NCBI RefSeq assembly: GCF_001620365.2
Contig: NZ_LQMT02000032.1
Location: 187,077 to 251,076 of the forward strand
Direction of reading: 5' to 3'
Length of the DNA stretch: 64,000 bases
From: Amycolatopsis keratiniphila subsp. keratiniphila
GTDB taxonomy: Bacteria; Actinomycetota; Actinomycetes; Mycobacteriales; Pseudonocardiaceae
Shown: piece by piece, positions 1 to 7,588 of the stretch
Layout of the letters: every line of letters starts with the position of its first letter
How positions within the stretch are numbered: the stretch's first letter is position 1
Notes under the pieces: generated by a model
What the model saw: the letters and a program-made list of their open reading frames with translations, nothing else
What the model was told of the DNA's origin: nothing
The model's database searches: none
Position numbers and translations under genes: made by a program

Positions 1-10
1 TCTAGACCGG
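1..10. promoter_or_regulatory. Half of a DasR-type operator at the window edge
   Basis: The window opens with TCTAGACCGG. This matches the right half of the DasR responsive element, whose core in Streptomyces is TGGTCTAGACCA. It lies about 75 bases ahead of the GntR-family gene, where an autoregulatory site would be expected. The left half is outside the window, so the call rests on a partial match and on the context of amino-sugar PTS genes. Confidence 0.4.
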
Positions 11-84
11 AACGTACCAATCTTCCGGACCAGATGCGAGTACGGGTTGCCCGAACAGACCGGCCCGAAAGGACGGTGAACGTC

Positions 85-873
85 ATGAGCGCTTCGGCGC
101 AGCTGCCGCCGTCCGACCGTGTGATCAACGGACCGACGCCCAAGCACGCCCAGCTGCGGGAGATTCTGCGCCGCACGGTGGAGCGTGAGCTACCCCCCGG
201 CTCGCCGATCCCCTCGGAACGTGACCTCGCCGAGACCTACCAGGTGTCGAGGCTCACCGTCCGTTCGGCGATCGGCAAGCTGGTCGAAGAAGGGCTCTTG
301 TCGCGGGTGCGCGGCAAGGGGACGTTCACCGCCGCCAGGCGGATGGAACTGCAGCTCTACCTGATGTCCTTCACCGAGGACATGCGCCGTCGCGGAATGA
401 CGCCGACCACGGAGGTCGTCAAGACCGCCACCGAGGTCCCGCCCGCCCCTTCCGCGCACGCCCTCGGCCTGGCCGCCGGGACCCCGGCGCACCACCTGGT
501 CCGGCTCCGCCGTGCCGACGGGGTGCCGCTGGCGGTCGAACGCGGCTGGTATCACGCGGGCCGGATGCCCGGCCTGCTCGACCTCGATCTCACCCGATCG
601 TTGTACGTCCAACTCGCCCAGTCGTACGACCTGCGCCCGGATCACGCGTGGCAGACGGTCTGGGCCGAATCCGCGGACCGCGAAACGGCACGCCTGCTCG
701 GCATGCGCGCCGGCAGTCCGCTTCTCGTCTTCCGCCGGGTCTCCAGCGTCAACGGGGAACCGATCGAAGACATGACTTCCTGGTACCGGGGCGATCACTA
801 CCAGGTCACCATGCAGCTGGACCGGAACACCCCGGATTCCGGTCAACATCCTCACTACGGAGGTACCCGATGA
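85..873 (+). CDS. GntR/HutC-family regulator next to amino-sugar PTS genes (DasR-like)
   Basis: A 262-residue transcription factor with an N-terminal winged helix (about residues 20-85, including SERDLAETYQVSRLTVRSAI and RGKGTF) and a C-terminal UTRA effector domain (about 95-245). This is the HutC layout used by DasR and NagR, which sense phosphorylated amino sugars. The ATG at 85 was chosen over an upstream ATG at 34 because AAAGGA lies just before it. The gene overlaps the EIIC gene by four bases (ATGA), so the two are translationally coupled. The neighbours and the operator half-site at position 1 suggest it controls N-acetylglucosamine uptake. Identity with DasR itself is inferred, not proven. 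Confidence 0.85.
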   Translation: MSASAQLPPSDRVINGPTPKHAQLREILRRTVERELPPGSPIPSERDLAETYQVSRLTVRSAIGKLVEEGLLSRVRGKGTFTAARRMELQLYLMSFTEDMRRRGMTPTTEVVKTATEVPPAPSAHALGLAAGTPAHHLVRLRRADGVPLAVERGWYHAGRMPGLLDLDLTRSLYVQLAQSYDLRPDHAWQTVWAESADRETARLLGMRAGSPLLVFRRVSSVNGEPIEDMTSWYRGDHYQVTMQLDRNTPDSGQHPHYGGTR

Positions 874-2123
874 GCTCCACCACCGCGGAGGGGGCGAAGG
901 GCAAGGGACTGGCCGGGCTTCAGCGCTTCGGCCGTAGCCTCATGCTCCCCATCGCCGCCCTGCCCGCCGCCGCGCTCCTCAACAGGTTCGGCCAACCCGA
1001 CCTGCTCGGCAAGGACGGGCTCGGCTGGGACAAGGTCGCCGAAGTGCTCGGCGCGGCGGGCAACTCGCTGTTCAGCTGGCTGCCGCTCCTGTTCGCGGTG
1101 GGTATCGCCGTCGGCTTCGCCCGCAAGAGCGACGGCGCGACCGGGCTGGCCGCCGTGGTCGGCTTCTTCGTGTTCACCAGCGTCCTCCAAGTCCTCGCAC
1201 CGTTCTCCGAGCTCCCCGGCTGGGATCCCGAGAAGCCCGCGGGCCTGATGCTCAACCCGCTCAAGTGGCCTTACAGTGTGCTGGCCGGTGTGATCGTCGG
1301 CCTGGTCACCGCCCTGCTGTGGCAGAAGTTCTACCGCATCAAGCTGCCGCCGTACCTGGCGTTCTTCGGCGGCCGCCGGTTCGTGCCGATCATCACCGCC
1401 GTGGTCATGATGATCCTCGCGGTGCCGCTGGGCCTGGTCTTCCACTGGGTCAACGACGGCATCCAGGCGGCCGGTGAAGCGGTCACCGGTGCCCCCGTCG
1501 TCGGTGGCGGCATCTACGGTGTGCTCAACCGTCTGCTGATCCCGGTCGGTCTGCACCAGCTGCTGAACGTGCCGGTGTGGTTCATCTTCGACGGCGGCGA
1601 CATTCCGAAGTTCTTCAAGCTCGAGGACCCGACCGCCGGTACCTTCATGACCGGCTTCTTCCCGATCTTCATGTTCGCCATCCCCGCCGCGGCGCTGGCG
1701 ATCTGGCAGAGCGCGAAGCCCAGCCAGAAGAAGATCGTCGGCGGTGTGATGATCGCCGGTGCGCTGACCTCGTTCCTGACCGGTATCACCGAACCGATCG
1801 AGTTCTCGTTCATGTTCGTCGCGTGGCCGCTGTACCTGATCCACGCGGTACTGACCGGCACGTCGCTGGCACTGGTGAACGCGCTCGACATCCACCTCGG
1901 CTTCGGTTTCTCGGCCGGTGCGATCGACTTCGCGCTCAACAGCGGCCTGCCCGCGGCGAGCAGCAACGTCTGGCTGCTCATCCCGATCGGTCTCGCCTAC
2001 GCGGTCATCTACTACGTGATCTTCCGGTTCGTGATCAAGAAGTGGAACCTGCGGACCCCCGGCCGCGAGGACGACGCCATCGAGGCGGATCTCGAAGCCA
2101 CCGCGGCGAAGCCCATCAAGTAG
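870..2123 (+). CDS. PTS transporter EIIC subunit, glucose/N-acetylglucosamine family
   Basis: A 417-residue polytopic membrane protein that carries sugar across the membrane during PTS phosphorylation. It starts at the ATG overlapping the regulator's stop, behind ACGGAGG. It shows the EIIC hallmark GITEPIEFSFMF (about residue 305) and the substrate-region motif HQLLNVPVWF (about 230). No EIIB or EIIA domain is fused, so the protein depends on separate IIB and IIA proteins, as in the Streptomyces NagE2/NagF arrangement. No EIIB gene is visible nearby. N-acetylglucosamine is the likely substrate from family and context. Glucose or another amino sugar cannot be excluded. Confidence 0.9.
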   Translation: MSSTTAEGAKGKGLAGLQRFGRSLMLPIAALPAAALLNRFGQPDLLGKDGLGWDKVAEVLGAAGNSLFSWLPLLFAVGIAVGFARKSDGATGLAAVVGFFVFTSVLQVLAPFSELPGWDPEKPAGLMLNPLKWPYSVLAGVIVGLVTALLWQKFYRIKLPPYLAFFGGRRFVPIITAVVMMILAVPLGLVFHWVNDGIQAAGEAVTGAPVVGGGIYGVLNRLLIPVGLHQLLNVPVWFIFDGGDIPKFFKLEDPTAGTFMTGFFPIFMFAIPAAALAIWQSAKPSQKKIVGGVMIAGALTSFLTGITEPIEFSFMFVAWPLYLIHAVLTGTSLALVNALDIHLGFGFSAGAIDFALNSGLPAASSNVWLLIPIGLAYAVIYYVIFRFVIKKWNLRTPGREDDAIEADLEATAAKPIK

Positions 2124-2163
2124 TTTCAGCTCAGCAGAACCAAAGGCACGAAAGGGAAAGAAC

Positions 2164-2430
2164 ATGCCGGAGAAACGCGTCACCGTGGCCAGCAAGGTGG
2201 GCCTGCACGCCAGGCCCGCGGCGACGGTCGCCAAGGCGGCCGCGGCGCAGCCCGTCGCGGTGCACATCGCCAAGGCGGGCGGTGACCCGGTCGCGGCCGG
2301 CAGCGTGCTGAACCTGATGACGCTCGCCGCCGGTTACGGCGACGAGGTCATCATCAGTGCCGAGGGTGAAGGTGCCGAGGCGGCCGTCGACGCCATCGCC
2401 GAACTGGTGGCGACCGACCTCGACGCCTGA
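2164..2430 (+). CDS. ptsH: Phosphocarrier protein HPr
   Basis: An 88-residue small cytoplasmic phosphocarrier that passes phosphate from Enzyme I to the sugar-specific PTS proteins. The active-site motif GLHARPAA places the phosphorylated histidine at residue 15. Length and pattern match HPr along its whole span. It lies 40 bases after the EIIC gene on the same strand with GAAAGGGAAAG as ribosome binding site, so it is probably cotranscribed. Enzyme I is not in the window. Confidence 0.95.
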   Translation: MPEKRVTVASKVGLHARPAATVAKAAAAQPVAVHIAKAGGDPVAAGSVLNLMTLAAGYGDEVIISAEGEGAEAAVDAIAELVATDLDA

Positions 2431-2477
2431 TCCCGATCCCTGCCGTCCGCGGTGAACCCTCGACCGCGATCGACGTC

Positions 2478-2530
2478 GGCAGGGCGCCACCTGATCATCC
2501 ACGTCACGGATGTGGACGAGGCGCCCTGCC
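2478..2530. terminator. Hairpin downstream of ptsH
   Basis: Arms GGCAGGGCGC (2478-2487) and GCGCCCTGCC (2521-2530) are perfectly complementary around a 33-base loop that itself can fold partly. It lies 48 bases after the ptsH stop. No U tract follows, as is common for actinobacterial terminators. The role as terminator is inferred. Confidence 0.5.
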
Positions 2531-2616
2531 ACCGCGATAGCGGGGCCTTCGGCCGTGGCGGGTTCACGCGTACGGTCGCCTGAGAGGTACATCTCCGGCT
2601 CCGCCCCCGACCTCTG

Positions 2617-2651
2617 CGAAGCCCGGGCCGCCCCGACCGGCCCGGGCTTCG
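2617..2651. terminator. GC-rich hairpin just ahead of the serine hydrolase gene
   Basis: Arms CGAAGCCCGGGCC (2617-2629) and GGCCCGGGCTTCG (2639-2651) enclose a 9-base loop. The hairpin ends 13 bases before the ATG at 2665. It could end transcription from the PTS genes, or sit in the leader of the next gene and affect its translation. The sequence does not decide between these. Confidence 0.5.
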
Positions 2652-2664
2652 TAGGGTGTTGGGC

Positions 2665-3489
2665 ATGGAAAGCGTGCGCAGGATCGAACAGTGGCCGGTG
2701 GACAACGCCGCCACGGCCGTGGTGACCGCCGCCGGTGACGTGCTGGGCACGCACGGCGACTCGACGAAGGTGTACCGGCTGGCGTCGGTGACCAAACCGC
2801 TCACGGCCTACGCCGCGCTGATCGCCATCGAAGAGGGCGTCGTCGAACTCGACACCCCCGCCGGGCCGGAAGGCTCCACGATCCGGCATCTGCTCGCGCA
2901 CACCTCGGGCCTGGCCTTCAACGAACACAAGGCGATGGCCGCGCCCGGCAACCGGCGCCTGTACTCCAACGCCGGCTTCGAACAGCTCGCCGACGCGCTC
3001 ACCGAGCATTCCGGCATCCCCTTCGCCGACTATCAGGCGGAGGCGCTTTTCCAGCCGCTGGGCATGAAATCGACCAAGCTGACCGGCTCTCCCGCTTCGG
3101 GTGCGGAGTCCACTGTGGACGATCTGGTCGCGTTCGTCGCCGAACTGCAGGCCCCGAAGCTCATCGCCGCCGAAACGGTGCGCGAGGCGACTTCCGTGGT
3201 CTTCCCCGGGCTTTCCGGCGTCCTGCCCGGCTTCGGCCACCAGAAACCGAACGACTGGGGCCTCGGCTTCGAGATCCGTGGCCACAAGAGTCCACATTGG
3301 ACCGGCGCGTCGAGCTCGCCGCGGACCTTCGGCCACTTCGGGCAGTCCGGCACCTTCCTCTGGGTCGATCCCGACGCCGGCGCGGCCTGCGTCGCGCTCA
3401 CCGACCGCGCCTTCGGTCCGTGGGCGGCCGAGGTCTGGCCGCCGTACACCGACGCCGTGCTGGCCGAGCTGGGTGAACGCGACGGGTGA
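2665..3489 (+). CDS. Serine hydrolase of the beta-lactamase/DD-peptidase (class C) family
   Basis: A 274-residue protein with the penicillin-recognising enzyme motifs in order: the nucleophile motif SVTK (about residue 38-41), the YSN triad (about 97) and a C-terminal HFGQSG box (about 224) in the place of the KTG motif. No signal peptide is evident, so it may act in the cytoplasm as an esterase, peptidase or amidase. The substrate cannot be read from the sequence. The ATG at 2665 is preferred to the GTG at 2656 because it gives a typical N terminus, although the ribosome binding site GTAGGG is weak. A strong hairpin ends just before it. Confidence 0.8.
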   Translation: MESVRRIEQWPVDNAATAVVTAAGDVLGTHGDSTKVYRLASVTKPLTAYAALIAIEEGVVELDTPAGPEGSTIRHLLAHTSGLAFNEHKAMAAPGNRRLYSNAGFEQLADALTEHSGIPFADYQAEALFQPLGMKSTKLTGSPASGAESTVDDLVAFVAELQAPKLIAAETVREATSVVFPGLSGVLPGFGHQKPNDWGLGFEIRGHKSPHWTGASSSPRTFGHFGQSGTFLWVDPDAGAACVALTDRAFGPWAAEVWPPYTDAVLAELGERDG

Positions 3490-3503
3490 CCGGATGGTCC
3501 GGT

Positions 3504-3727
3504 GGGTCGTGAGTGGCGTTTCGGGTTAGAACCAAGGGTGCTTCACCAGCAACCACAACAGTCACAACGGCAGCGCGTGAAGGCCCCCATCCCACGGCTC
3601 AGCCGAGGAAACTCGACCTTCACACCTTCCCCAGTACATGAAGGCCCCCTTCCTTGCGCCAGGCGCAAGGAAGGGGGCCTTCATGTACTTCAGGGACCCG
3701 ACGCGGGTCGTGAGTGGCGTTTCGGGT
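3504..3727. repeat. 23-base direct repeat pair
   Basis: The 23-base sequence starting GGGTCGTGAGTGGCGTTTCG occurs exactly at 3504-3526 and again at 3705-3727, 201 bases apart. A shorter inverted fragment (AACCCGAAAC) appears near 3915. The long palindrome at 3633-3689 lies between the two copies. It looks like part of a dispersed non-coding repeat. Confidence 0.75.
3633..3689. repeat. 57-base near-perfect palindrome
   Basis: The 28 bases at 3633-3660 are exactly complementary to 3662-3689, with a single A in the centre. The arms contain CATGAAGGCCCCCTTCCTTG. The stem is far longer than an ordinary terminator. Related GAAGGCC(C/T)CCTTCC arms recur at 25099-25149, so this belongs to a family of intergenic palindromes. 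It lies downstream of the serine hydrolase gene and could also stop transcription. Confidence 0.8.
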
Positions 3728-3792
3728 CACAGCCAACCGTGTCCCAGGTACCTACTGGTCCGAAGTCCGTGAAGGCGCGGCGTGATCGAAGG

Positions 3793-3828
3793 CGTGACTC
3801 GCGTGATCAGGGACGTGACTCGCGTGAT
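3793..3828. repeat. Tandem 15-base repeat
   Basis: CGTGACTCGCGTGAT occurs at 3793-3807 and 3814-3828, a 21-base period. Related GTGATCACG-type words lie on both sides. The function is unknown. Confidence 0.6.
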
Positions 3829-3983
3829 TGAAGGCCGCACTCGAGTGTTCCGCCGCTGATCACGAGAGTTCCGGCTTCGATCACGTGAGTGACGGCCACC
3901 TGGGCAAATAACCAACCCGAAACCCGGCCACCACCCGAGCGGGTGACGTGACCGAGGTTGCATCACGCAATGGCCACGATGCC

Positions 3984-4013
3984 TTGTCAGCCCATTAGGT
4001 GAGCTTTACCTTA
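3984..4013 (+). promoter_or_regulatory. Iron-box (IdeR/DmdR) promoter of the ferric ABC operon
   Basis: TTAGGTGAGCTTTACCTTA at 3995-4013 closely matches the 19-base DtxR/IdeR operator consensus, TTAGGTTAGGCTAACCTAA. A promoter TTGTCA (3984-3989), 17-base spacer, TACCTT (4007-4012) is embedded in it, so bound iron repressor would cover the spacer and -10 element. This predicts expression of the 4054-10038 operon under iron starvation. Confidence 0.8.
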
Positions 4014-4053
4014 GCCGCGACACAACCGTGGGGGCTGATCGAAGGAGGACCCC

Positions 4054-5073
4054 GTGGCTGTGGGCCGGGTAGCCGTCGTCCTGTTCGTCGCGGCGTTGCT
4101 GGCGACTTCCGTCGCCGCCTGCGACAGCGCGGAGGAATCCGACGCGCTGGTGATCTACTCCGGACGCAACAAGGAGCTCGTCGGCGGGCTCCTCGACCGG
4201 TTGAAGCAGGCGACCGGGACCCCGGTCGAAGTGCGCTACGGCGGCAGCGGCGAGATGGCCGCGCAGCTGCTCGAAGAGGGTGAGCGGACCCAGGCGGACG
4301 TCTTCTTCGCCCAGGACGCGGGCGCGCTCGGCGCGGTCGCGGGCCAGGGCAGGCTCTCCACCCTCCCCGCCGACGTCCTCGGCCTGGTGCCCGCCGGGTA
4401 TCGCGCCGACGACGGCCGCTGGGTCGCCACCTCGGCCCGGGTACGGGTCGTCGCCTACGACCCGCGCGCGGTCGCCGAAGCCGACCTGCCGAAGAGCCTC
4501 GACGACATCGTCGACCCGAAGTGGAAGGGCAGGCTGGGGTTCGCCCCGACCAACGGCTCCTGGCAGGCGTTCGTGACGTCGGTCCGGGTCCTCAAGGGCG
4601 AGGACTTCGCCCGCGACTGGCTGCGCAAGTTCGCCGCGAACGAACCGAAGCGGTTCGACAACAACGTCGCGATCCTCAACGCCGTCAACGACGGCCAGCT
4701 TCCCGCCGGGTTGATCAACCACTACTACTGGTACGCCAAGGTCGCCGAGGTGGGCGCCGGCGCGGTGCGGGCGAAGCTGCACTACGTCCACGGCGGTGAC
4801 CCTCTCGGCCTGGTGAACGTCGCCGGAGCCGGTGTCGTGGAAGGGACCGACCGGCGGGAAGCCGCGCTGAAGGCCGTCCGGTTCCTGCTTTCCGAGGAGG
4901 CGCAACGGCACTTCGCCGACGTCACCGCGGAGTACCCGGCCGTCCCGGCGGTGAAGGCGTCGAAGCACCAGTTGCCTCCGCTCACCGAGTTGCACGGTCC
5001 CGACATCGATCTCTCCAAGCTGTCCTCGCTTCAGCAGACCGTCGCGCTGCTTCAGGAAACGGGCCTGTCCTGA
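4054..5073 (+). CDS. Ferric-iron ABC transporter substrate-binding lipoprotein (FbpA/AfuA type)
   Basis: A 339-residue extracellular solute-binding protein. The N terminus is a lipoprotein signal with lipobox SVAAC (Cys23), followed by the typical LVIYSGRNKELV opening. The iron-ligand tyrosine cluster NHYYWYAK lies near residue 228. Family members bind Fe3+ and deliver it to a two-domain permease. It starts at a GTG behind GGAGGA and stands first in an operon with permease, ATPase and a fused biosynthetic enzyme. The iron box upstream fits this role. Confidence 0.92.
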   Translation: MAVGRVAVVLFVAALLATSVAACDSAEESDALVIYSGRNKELVGGLLDRLKQATGTPVEVRYGGSGEMAAQLLEEGERTQADVFFAQDAGALGAVAGQGRLSTLPADVLGLVPAGYRADDGRWVATSARVRVVAYDPRAVAEADLPKSLDDIVDPKWKGRLGFAPTNGSWQAFVTSVRVLKGEDFARDWLRKFAANEPKRFDNNVAILNAVNDGQLPAGLINHYYWYAKVAEVGAGAVRAKLHYVHGGDPLGLVNVAGAGVVEGTDRREAALKAVRFLLSEEAQRHFADVTAEYPAVPAVKASKHQLPPLTELHGPDIDLSKLSSLQQTVALLQETGLS

Positions 5074-6575
5074 AAGGCGTCTTCCGGGCCGCCCCCGCAC
5101 TGACGACGCTCGGTGTCCTGGTCGCGGCCGCGGCGGTGACGCCGCTCGGCTACCTCGCGGTCCGCTCGTTCGACCGCGGGGCGGGCGAGGTGTGGCGGAT
5201 CCTGTGGCGGTCCCGCACCTTCGACCTCGCCGCGCGCAGTGTCGCGCTGGCGGTCGCGGTCACCGCGGCCTGTCTGGTCCTCGGCGTGCTCACCGCGTGG
5301 CTCGTCGTGCGCAGCGACCTGCCGGGACGCCGGTTCGCCGGGATACTCCTCGTGCTGCCGCTGGCCGTGCCGTCGTACGTCGCCGGGTTCACCTGGCTGG
5401 CGCTGGCCCCCGGGCTGACCGGGTTCTGGGGCGCCTTCCTGGTGCTGACGCTGGTGTCGTACCCGTATGTCCTGCTTCCCGTGGCGGCGGCGCTGCGCAC
5501 CGCGGATCCGGCGGTCGAAGAGGTCGCGCGGTCGCTGGGCCGCACGAGCACGCGGACGTTCTTCTCGGTCACCCTGCGGCAGATCCGGCCCGCGGCCACC
5601 GCGGGCGGGCTGCTGGTCGCGCTGTACGTGCTGAGCGATTTCGGCGCGGTGTCGCTGATGCGGTTCGAGGCGTTCACCCTCGGCATCTACACCAGCTATC
5701 GCGGCACCTTCGACCGGACGCCCGCCGCCATCCTCGGCTGCGTCTTGGTCGTCCTCGCGATCCTGCTGACCGTCGGCGAACGGCGCGCGCGGGGCTTGAC
5801 CGGCGGGCGCGGAGACCGCGAACCTGTCCGCGTTCGGCTGGGCAGGGCGAAGATCCCGGCGGTGGCCGGGACGGCGGCCGTGCTCCTGCTCGCCCTCGGC
5901 GTGCCGGTGGCCAGCCTCGTCCGATGGCTGGTCGCGGGCAGTTCGGCCGCGGGCGGCGATCTGCTCTCTACGGCCGGGAACACCGTGGCGGTGGCGGCCT
6001 CCGGCGCGCTCCTCACCATCGTGTTCGCCCTGCCGGTCGGGATCCTCGCGGCACGGCACCGGGGACCGCTCGTCCGGGGGATGGAGCTGGCGAGCTTCGC
6101 CGGGCACGCGCTGCCGGGTATCACGGTCGGGCTGGCGCTGGTGTTCTTCGGGATCCGCGTGCTGCCGGAGCTCTATCAGACGACGTCGATGCTGGCCTTC
6201 GCCTACGCGGTGCTCTTCCTCCCGCTGGCGGTGAGCGCGGTGCGGACCGCCGTCGCGCACGCGCCACCGATACTGGAAGACGTCTCGCGGTCGCTCGGGA
6301 AGGGCCGCTCGGCCACCCGGTTGCTGGTCACCGTGCCGCTGGCGGCTCCGGGCATCCTCGCAGGCGCGGCGCTCGTCTTCCTGACCTGCGCCAAGGAACT
6401 GCCCGCGACCCTGCTGCTCCGGCCGACCGGGGTGGACACGCTGGCCACCGAACTGTGGACGAAGACCGAGATCGGCGCCTACGCCGCGGCCGCGCCCTAC
6501 GCGGCGGTCCTGCTGGTGGTGGCGGCCGTCCCGGCCGTCGTCCTCGACCGGTTCCTGCGAGGAGTGACGCGATGA
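5070..6575 (+). CDS. Ferric-iron ABC transporter permease (FbpB type)
   Basis: A permease of about 500 residues with two binding-protein-dependent transport domains in tandem, giving about twelve membrane segments. The two cytoplasmic loops carry EEVARSLGRT (about residue 150) and EDVSRSLGKG (about 405), which contact the ATPase. The first standard start is a GTG at 5136, but that would cut off most of the first membrane segment. The in-frame CTG at 5070 overlaps the stop of the previous gene (CTGA) and follows AGGAAA by about ten bases, so it is used here. If only standard starts are allowed, the gene runs 5136-6575. Confidence 0.88.
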   Translation: MKGVFRAAPALTTLGVLVAAAAVTPLGYLAVRSFDRGAGEVWRILWRSRTFDLAARSVALAVAVTAACLVLGVLTAWLVVRSDLPGRRFAGILLVLPLAVPSYVAGFTWLALAPGLTGFWGAFLVLTLVSYPYVLLPVAAALRTADPAVEEVARSLGRTSTRTFFSVTLRQIRPAATAGGLLVALYVLSDFGAVSLMRFEAFTLGIYTSYRGTFDRTPAAILGCVLVVLAILLTVGERRARGLTGGRGDREPVRVRLGRAKIPAVAGTAAVLLLALGVPVASLVRWLVAGSSAAGGDLLSTAGNTVAVAASGALLTIVFALPVGILAARHRGPLVRGMELASFAGHALPGITVGLALVFFGIRVLPELYQTTSMLAFAYAVLFLPLAVSAVRTAVAHAPPILEDVSRSLGKGRSATRLLVTVPLAAPGILAGAALVFLTCAKELPATLLLRPTGVDTLATELWTKTEIGAYAAAAPYAAVLLVVAAVPAVVLDRFLRGVTR

Positions 6576-7588
6576 GCGGCTTGGACGTGAAGGGCCTGAT
6601 CGCCGGGTACGGACCGGAACCGGTGCTGCGCGGGCTGGATCTGCGGGTACCCGAGGGCGGGCTCGTGGCGGTGCTCGGACCGTCCGGCTGCGGGAAGACG
6701 ACCTTGCTGCGGGTGCTCGCCGGGTTCCATCCGGTGCGTGACGGCGAGGTCCACCTCGGCGGCAGGCTGCTCGCCGGCGGATCCGCGCATGTGCCGCCGG
6801 AGCGGCGCGGTATCGGGATCGTGCCGCAGGAGGGCGCCCTGTTCCCGCACCTGAGCGTCGCGGGCAACGTGGGTTTCGGCCTGTCCCGCGCCGGACGGCG
6901 CGACGGCCGGATCGGCGAACTCCTCGATCTGGTCGGGCTTTCCGGTTACGAGGCAAGGAAACCCGGCGAACTGTCCGGCGGGCAGCAACGCCGGGTCGCG
7001 CTCGCCCGCGCGCTCGCGCCGAGACCGGGTGTCGTGCTGATGGACGAGCCGTTCTCCTCACTCGACGCGAGCCTGCGCGACGAACTCCGGGTGGACGTCC
7101 GCGCGGCGCTGCGGGCGTTCGGCGCGACGGCGTTGCTCGTGACGCACGACCAGGAGGAGGCGCTCGGGATGGCCGATCTGGTCGCCGTGCTGCGCGACGG
7201 TGTCGTCGCGCAACTCGGGACACCACAAGAGATCTACGCCCGGCCCGCCGATCTCGGTGTCGCGCTCTTCGTCGGCGAGGCGGTCACTTTCCCCGGGCAC
7301 GCGGAAAACGGGACGGTGGACACGCCGCTGGGCAGGCTTCCCGTCCAGGGCACCGGCGGCGGAACCGTTCTGCTGCGCCCGGAGCAAGTGCACGTCGGCG
7401 CCGACGGCGTACCGGCCACAGTGGACGATGTCCGGTTCCACGGGCACGACGCCACCGTTTCGCTGCGGCTCGCCGGAGGCGAGCGGGTGCGCCAACGTGT
7501 CCAAGGACCGCTCGGGATCTCCCCCGGCGACGAGGTCCGCGTGCGGGTGTCCGGCCCTGCCTTGTTCTTCGCCGGGGAGCCGGCATGA
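6572..7588 (+). CDS. Ferric-iron ABC transporter ATPase (FbpC type)
   Basis: A 338-residue ATP-binding subunit with Walker A GPSGCGKTT (about residue 35), Q-loop, signature LSGGQQRR (about 132), Walker B VVLMDEP (about 152) and H-loop VTHDQEEA. A C-terminal TOBE-like domain (about 235-338) follows, as in FbpC-type ATPases. It overlaps the permease stop by four bases and its own stop overlaps the next ATG, so the four genes are coupled. It powers Fe3+ import with the two preceding products. Confidence 0.93.
   Translation: MSGLDVKGLIAGYGPEPVLRGLDLRVPEGGLVAVLGPSGCGKTTLLRVLAGFHPVRDGEVHLGGRLLAGGSAHVPPERRGIGIVPQEGALFPHLSVAGNVGFGLSRAGRRDGRIGELLDLVGLSGYEARKPGELSGGQQRRVALARALAPRPGVVLMDEPFSSLDASLRDELRVDVRAALRAFGATALLVTHDQEEALGMADLVAVLRDGVVAQLGTPQEIYARPADLGVALFVGEAVTFPGHAENGTVDTPLGRLPVQGTGGGTVLLRPEQVHVGADGVPATVDDVRFHGHDATVSLRLAGGERVRQRVQGPLGISPGDEVRVRVSGPALFFAGEPA

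Larger units (their letters stand above)
3490..4053. other. Repeat-rich intergenic region
   Basis: No credible gene is seen in these 564 bases. The region holds a 23-base direct repeat (3504-3526 and 3705-3727), a 57-base palindrome (3633-3689), a 15-base tandem repeat (3793-3807 and 3814-3828) and, at its right end, the iron-controlled promoter of the following operon. Short reading frames here run through the repeats and have no ribosome binding sites. Confidence 0.7.

Noticed and set aside
2665..3489. Beta-lactamase conferring resistance
   Set aside because: The protein has no signal peptide and lacks a proper KTG motif; the general serine hydrolase call is safer.
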